This document shows positions 59,448-64,000 of a DNA stretch of 64,000 bases, in pieces (position 1 is the first letter of the stretch; each line of letters begins with the position of its first letter). The notes under the pieces are model-generated. The model was not told the origin of the DNA. It made no database searches and saw only the letters and a list, made by a program, of their open reading frames with translations. This DNA comes from Leishmania donovani. Lineage: Eukaryota > Euglenozoa > Kinetoplastea > Trypanosomatida > Trypanosomatidae. The DNA lies in the NCBI RefSeq assembly GCF_000227135.1, contig NC_018257.1, positions 503,777 through 567,776 on the forward strand. The letters are read 5' to 3'. The position numbers and the translations under genes are program-made.

Positions 59448-60185
59448 GCTACAGTCGTCCCTTCCGCTGCGAATCCGTGGCGATGATGTACGGCACGTGG
59501 CTTCTCGTCGTATCGAGCAGAACGCTTTTTCTGGCTACTGCTGCGGCTGCCCTCTCTGCCTTCTCCCTGCTGCGTCATGCCTCTCTCGCTTCTCCTCGCT
59601 CCACAAATGCCGAGATGACTGATGCCCTGACCAGCTGCCACGCACAAGTACAAAGGCAACGTCACGGACAAGCCGCGACCACCACCAGACTTTCCAGCCG
59701 CCCATTCTGACCTCACCGTTACTCCCTTCACCCTGCTGCGCTCCTTTTTGTTTGGTTTTCCGTCCGTCTTCTGCTTACGTATTCCGGCTTACTGAGCCAC
59801 CTTTGCCGCATGAAAGGGAAGCGTGACACGCAGCGCCGCAGGACTAGGGTGAGCCGCGGTCGCATGCGCCTACGTGTGGACTTGGATCGGGGTGGAGTGG
59901 ATATGTCAAAGGCATACAGCATCTCGCGTTGAAGTGGCCTCTCTCTTGGCGCCTCCGTGTTCTTGATATCGAACGACACGGTACAGTCTATACTGTCGGA
60001 TTGCACCACACTAGCGCACCTCACGATGGCACAAGTTTGCTGAAGAGGGGGGAGAGAGGGAGGGGGAGGGCAAGTACTCCGTCAGCCCGTGTTTCGCCCT
60101 CTGGTGCTTCAAAATTTCCACGGGATGCTGCAGAGAGCTATCAGAGGTCGCTCGCACGCTGCTGGGCCCTTGTACGGACTGGGCA
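59158..60185 (+). other. 3' flank of the actin-like gene; CA repeat
   Basis: No gene is supported. A (CA)16 run occupies 59412-59443. T-rich text occurs at 59745-59765. The right part, from about 60100, leads into the repeat unit described next. Confidence 0.6.
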
Positions 60186-60778
60186 AGTAGCCGCCGTCGA
60201 GAAAAGGCGTCATGCCGTCTCCTGAGGGCCCAGGGACAGGGCCGCGATGTGCGCGTTCTCATGATCCGAAAACTCACCCCCTCCTTGCCTGCATGACCTC
60301 TTGGGTTTATCCTCTCGTCTGCTCGCACAGCATGGCAGCTGCAATGCACACACACGCCCCTCTCGCTCCCTGCACTCTCTCCTCCCCTCTCTTTCTGCAG
60401 ACGATGCGCCGGCTCAACAGAACGAGTGTTTCGGTTCATCGCTTCATCAGTCACCACCCCGACAGAGACCGCCACCGTTGTCAAGCATGTTGGGTGCACC
60501 GAGTCCGGCAGCAGGCGAATTCAGACGCCGTCTTGCACGGCTTCAGGGGTGAAGGGCGGACTAGGCAGAAGAGGCACTAACGGGACGAAGATCCTGGCAG
60601 CCCTCTCCGCGCCGAGGGGCAGCACCATCCGCGAGAACCCTCAAAGAGCTCTGAAGGCAGGGCTGCCCGTCGAGTGGCTGATAGAGGGACAAGACAATGA
60701 GGTGCTCACAGGGGTGGAAGCTTGCCACGCGGGAAGGCGACACGCCACGGGGCTGCCTTTTCCTCTGCCAGAGTGCAC
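60186..60778 (+). repeat. Unclassified ~590-bp direct repeat, unit A
   Basis: Begins at the text gtagccgccgtcgagaaaag and runs to gagtgcac at the gap. Unit B after the gap repeats it with scattered substitutions. Several overlapping frames stay open for 80-160 codons on both strands, as in SIDER-like G+C-rich repeats, and none is clearly a protein. It could be part of a retroelement I cannot name; it does not match the DIRE or SIDER2 text in this window. Confidence 0.6.
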
Positions 60779-60877
60779 NNNNNNNNNNNNNNNNNNNNNN
60801 NNNNNNNNNNNNNNNNNNNNNNNNNNNNNNNNNNNNNNNNNNNNNNNNNNNNNNNNNNNNNNNNNNNNNNNNNNNNN
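60779..60877. other. Assembly gap (99 N) between repeat units
   Basis: The gap lies exactly between two copies of the same repeat, so the number of units is unknown. Confidence 0.99.
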
Positions 60878-61467
60878 AGCAGCCGTCGAGAAAAGGCGTC
60901 ATGCCGTCTCCTGAGGGCCCAGGGACAGGGCCGCGATGTGTACGCTCTCATGATCCGAAAACTCACCCCCTCCTTGCCTGCATGGCCTCTGGCGTCTATC
61001 CTGTCCTCTGCTCGCACAGCGTGGCAGCTGCAATGCACACACACGCCCCTCTCGCTCGCTGCACTCTCTCCTCCCCTCTCTTTCTGCAGACGACGCGCCA
61101 GCTCAACGGAACGAGTGTTTCGGCTCATCGCTTCACCAGTCACCACCCCGACAGCGACCGCCACCGTTGTCAAGCATGTTGGGTGCACCGAGTCCGGCAG
61201 CAGGCGAATTCAGACGCCGTCTTGCACGGCTTCAGGGGTGAAGGGCGGACTAGGCAGCAGAGACACTAACGGGCCGAAGATCCTAGCAGCCCTCTCCGCG
61301 CCGAGGAGCAGCACCATCCGCGAGAACCCTCAAAGAGCTCTGAAGGCAGGGCTGCCCGTCGGGTGGCCGGTAGAGGGACAAGACAATGAGGTGCTCACAG
61401 GGGTGGAAGCTTGCCACGCGGGAAGGCGACACGCTACGGGGCTGCCTTTTCCTCTGCCAGAGTGCAC
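60878..61467 (+). repeat. Unclassified ~590-bp direct repeat, unit B
   Basis: Repeats unit A with about a few percent of differences (for example tgtacgctctcatg for tgcgcgttctcatg, gcgccagctc for gcgccggctc). After gagtgcac it continues, without a gap, into sequence that unit A does not show (gccaatgcagctgtg). Confidence 0.6.
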
Positions 61468-62949
61468 GCCAATGCAGCTGTGTTGCGCGTGCAGTCGACT
61501 GGCCACGCTCACGGACGACCTGACCGGAGGAGGGCTGTACCGCCAAGTCAGCACTGCGGAGAGAAGCGACCGCTACGTACCCCTGCACACGCGACATCGC
61601 TGGCCAGCCGGTATCCCCGCATGGGGGTCGACTCGCCGCAAGGCACGGCAGCGTACTTTTGGCTTCGCCTCCGTCCGTCATCGTGGGGGCCGGACGTACG
61701 CAAGACCTTCTCGAGGATCGCGGCACAGCGGCCTCTGACCTTCGTCAGGTGCACGGCGCAACAACGCCTCGGCGCTGACTGCGGGGGCTTCTCATGTTGA
61801 TCTATGCATTCGCAGACGCATCAGATGAAGCGGTACGACGGCCCCCAAGACCGCACCCATGCCGCTTGCGCCCCGGTCTTCCACAGGGGCACAGCGAAAG
61901 GCGGCCTGGGGAGGCGAGACTTCCGTGCACGGCTACGTGGACTCTTCCGTAACTGCAAAACCGAACAGACGCCTCCACAAAGGGCCGGGGGCCGTGTCCT
62001 CCCCTTTCCTTATCATGTGCGACCGGTTTGACACCGAGGAGAACGTCCCGCTGGAGGGATCCGAGGCAACTCATGGCTGAGCGTCGCGAGGAGGACCTGA
62101 AAAGCGTCGACCAATCGTGTCCCGCTACGCAACGATGCACAGCGCGCTGACACCCCCGTGCCGCTGTGTGCTGATCGGGGGCAACCCATGAACACCGAGG
62201 AATCGCCGGAATGGTCAGCAGTGCACGGCAGGATGGCACCGGTTGATGGGCAGCGAGATTCCAAATCGGGCGCCACACGTGCCCGGTGGGTCTGACCTAC
62301 AGAGGAGGGTCAGGGCCAACCCCCTCGTGAGGCCCGTACCCGGTGGGATACCGNNNNNNNNNNNNNNNNNNNNNNNNNNNNNNNNNNNNNNNNNNNNNNN
62401 NNNNNNNNNNNNNNNNNNNNNNNNNNNNNNNNNNNNNNNNNNNNNNNNNNNNAGGAGCTGGAAATGGCTCGATCCGCTTCCACGCCGCCGCAGCGATCAC
62501 AGTCCCTCACAGAGTAGAGTCCGCTGCTCTCTCTTCCCCTCACACGCCACGTGCACGGCCTGCCAGACTTGGCGTGCGCCGTGTACTTCACAGTTTTGTT
62601 TCCGCCTGTCACTTCGTCGTCTTACTCTGCTTGCAAGGGCCAGGCGCATCGCAGCTGCACCAAAGCACCATCGAGCGGAATGCCGCGCGAGCGCCGCGTT
62701 GGAATGCCTTATTGAGATGGACAACGTGGCGTGCCGTGCAGTTGCACGCTGCGCGTGGTGCAACGCGCGCATCATGATTGCTGGCACGCGTGCCGCCGTC
62801 TGGGAACGTCATATGTTCGCCTCGCGCTCTTCCCCTCCCTGCTCTTCTGGCCTTCCTTCCCTTTCCGCTATCAGTGGTCCCCCTCTCGCTTGTCTTAGGT
62901 GCGTGCTCAGTGATGTGGCCGCTGCTTTGTTTCACGGCTGGTCAATGCC
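61468..62949 (+). other. Repeat-derived or spacer DNA with a gap
   Basis: This continues from repeat unit B. Frames such as 61411-61800 (RKTFSRIAAQRPLTFVRC) look protein-like in places but shift, and may be remnants of the same unknown element. A 99-N gap interrupts at 62354-62452. I cannot support a gene. Confidence 0.45.
62354..62452. other. Assembly gap (99 N) in right-end repeat region
   Basis: Left edge cccggtgggataccg and right edge aggagctggaaatgg show no clear overlap. Confidence 0.99.
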
Positions 62950-63477
62950 CGCCCTTGCGACGGTTGGGCACACCTCAGCGCGGAATCTCAGGGCTCGATG
63001 CCCTCTCTGCGGGGAAGCCCAGCAATCTCCTATCCCCTTGCCAACGCCGCACCACATCTGGCGGTGACACGGTCACGCACCCACGACGTGGGGTGGGGGT
63101 GGAGGTGAGAGCGATGTGTTGCTGCTGATGTCTGCGGTGGGAGACTGGATGGCGCTGCGTCGGAGCGGGCTGCGGCAGCGAGCACGTCTGCGCCGCCCAC
63201 ATGATGGACGAGGTGTGAGCGTGGCTGGAGGATATCCCACCCGGCCCTGGCACTGCCTCCTGGTGTGGGGAGCCTGCGCCACGGCGAGGGGGATGCGCCA
63301 GGAGGGGTGGCGGCCGGCGGAGCGGGTGGTTTGCAGAGCTGGAGTCAGCGGCCGTGCTTGTGTGCCTGGGTGGGCGCAGCGCTGTGACGCGTGTGCCCAC
63401 CGCTGCCTCGTCCCGCGCGGTGTGACCTGCGGCATGTGACGGGGAGAGGTGGGGTCGTGCTGCGCGGCAGAGGATGG
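62950..63477 (+). mobile_element. SIDER2-type short retroposon, copy 5 (divergent 5' end)
   Basis: From ggcggtgacacggtcacgc on it matches the other copies very closely, including the gatgtctgcggtgggagact block. The first ~100 bp are much more diverged (ggcacacctcagcgcggaat for ggcgcacgcctcagcgcgtc) and the extreme 5' signature is not clear, and about 18 bp near the 3' end (gcgcatcgcggaggcgga) are missing. It ends at ggcagaggatgg. Confidence 0.8.
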
Positions 63478-64000
63478 CCATTCTGGGGAGTACTAATGGC
63501 TTGCCGGCCACGTGTTTTTTTTTCGCGCTTCGCGTGGCTCGAAGCGAGCCGGCGTGCTCCGGCTCGAGTGGCGGCCGCGCCGCCACGTAGTGTTCAACGA
63601 CACATCAGAGTGTCGCAGCTGCTGGTATTTCTACAGAGAGACAAGTGCACGAACAGCTTCACTGTTTTGGAGGGGGATCAGACATGCGAATGCGAAGCGC
63701 GCACTTCATGTGTCGAGAGTGTTGCGTGCTGTAAGCCTCTTCCGCACACGCACGTGCGGCGTGTGGACCGTGATGCACTATACCCCGCGGGCGTTAGCGT
63801 TGCGCTTATGAGGGAGGGACGTTCCTCACATGTTCCCCACACCCCTGATGTAGTCTGCATCTGTGTGCTTTTTTTTTCGTCTCTCCCTTTCCCTCTGACC
63901 CATTTCCTCAACACTGCGCCCCCACCACTGCGACCGCCAAACTCTCCGTCGCTCCATCGTTGTCTGCTTCGAGACGATAAAGACGTTGCACGCACCCCTG
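63478..64000 (+). other. Spacer at the right edge
   Basis: No gene is supported. A T run (63510-63522) and a pyrimidine tract at about 63868-63897, followed by C/T-rich DNA and an AG at 63973, could serve a gene to the right of the window. Confidence 0.55.

Noticed and set aside
1..64000. CRISPR arrays, tRNA, rRNA, bacterial-type operons
   Set aside because: None seen; the spacing, gene structure and repeat types are those of a trypanosomatid nuclear chromosome.

Overview
The window reads as nuclear DNA of a trypanosomatid, most likely Leishmania and possibly the Viannia group. Every convincing protein gene is intronless and on the + strand. The genes are separated by 0.8-4 kb spacers rich in pyrimidine tracts, CA/TG and poly-T runs, as expected inside one polycistronic transcription unit matured by trans-splicing. 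Two retroposon families restricted to or typical of Leishmania are present: a degenerate ingi/L1Tc-type element (DIRE) and five SIDER2-type copies. I see no CRISPR array, tRNA, rRNA or convincing minus-strand gene. The PLAC8/ama1-like and P1/S1 nuclease genes recall Leishmania chromosome 30, but that is memory and not a search result.

Layout. 1-0.97 kb: tandem PLAC8-type Cys-rich genes broken by assembly gaps. 1.72-5.25 kb: a nearly full-length dead DIRE with a Pr77/HDV-ribozyme-like 5' end and endonuclease, reverse transcriptase and C-terminal remnants; an exact 197-bp copy of part of it sits alone at 6.69 kb. 8.07-12.47 kb: a large unknown protein. 15.67-19.30 kb: a kinesin with a C-terminal PH-like domain. 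23.2-26.2 kb: a P1/S1 nuclease array, gapped and chimeric. 27.5-29.0 kb: an RluA-type pseudouridine synthase. 29.8-33.0 kb: a Rad17-like checkpoint clamp loader. 34.35-35.32 kb: phosphopantothenoylcysteine decarboxylase. 36.5-37.6 kb: an unidentified pseudogene. 38.6-40.1 kb: a Pus3/TruA-type pseudouridine synthase. 41.3-46.4 kb: a very large eIF2-alpha-kinase-like protein. 47.2-48.5 kb: a DUF1796-like putative cysteine peptidase. 49.4-52.0 kb: a double-PH kelch-like protein. 53.3-54.4 kb: two pairs of structured direct repeats. 55.56-56.7 kb: a predicted ER type I membrane protein. 57.56-59.16 kb: a divergent actin-like protein. 60.1-62.9 kb: an unclassified direct repeat and gapped repeat DNA. 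62.95-63.48 kb: the last SIDER2 copy.

The genes do not form a functional operon; neighbours in trypanosomatid transcription units are usually unrelated. Expression differences would come from UTRs, where the SIDER2 copies and the structured repeats lie. Seven gaps of exactly 99 N mark places where the assembly failed in repeats, so copy number and junctions near 0.1-0.8, 23.7-26.3 and 60.8-62.5 kb should not be trusted.
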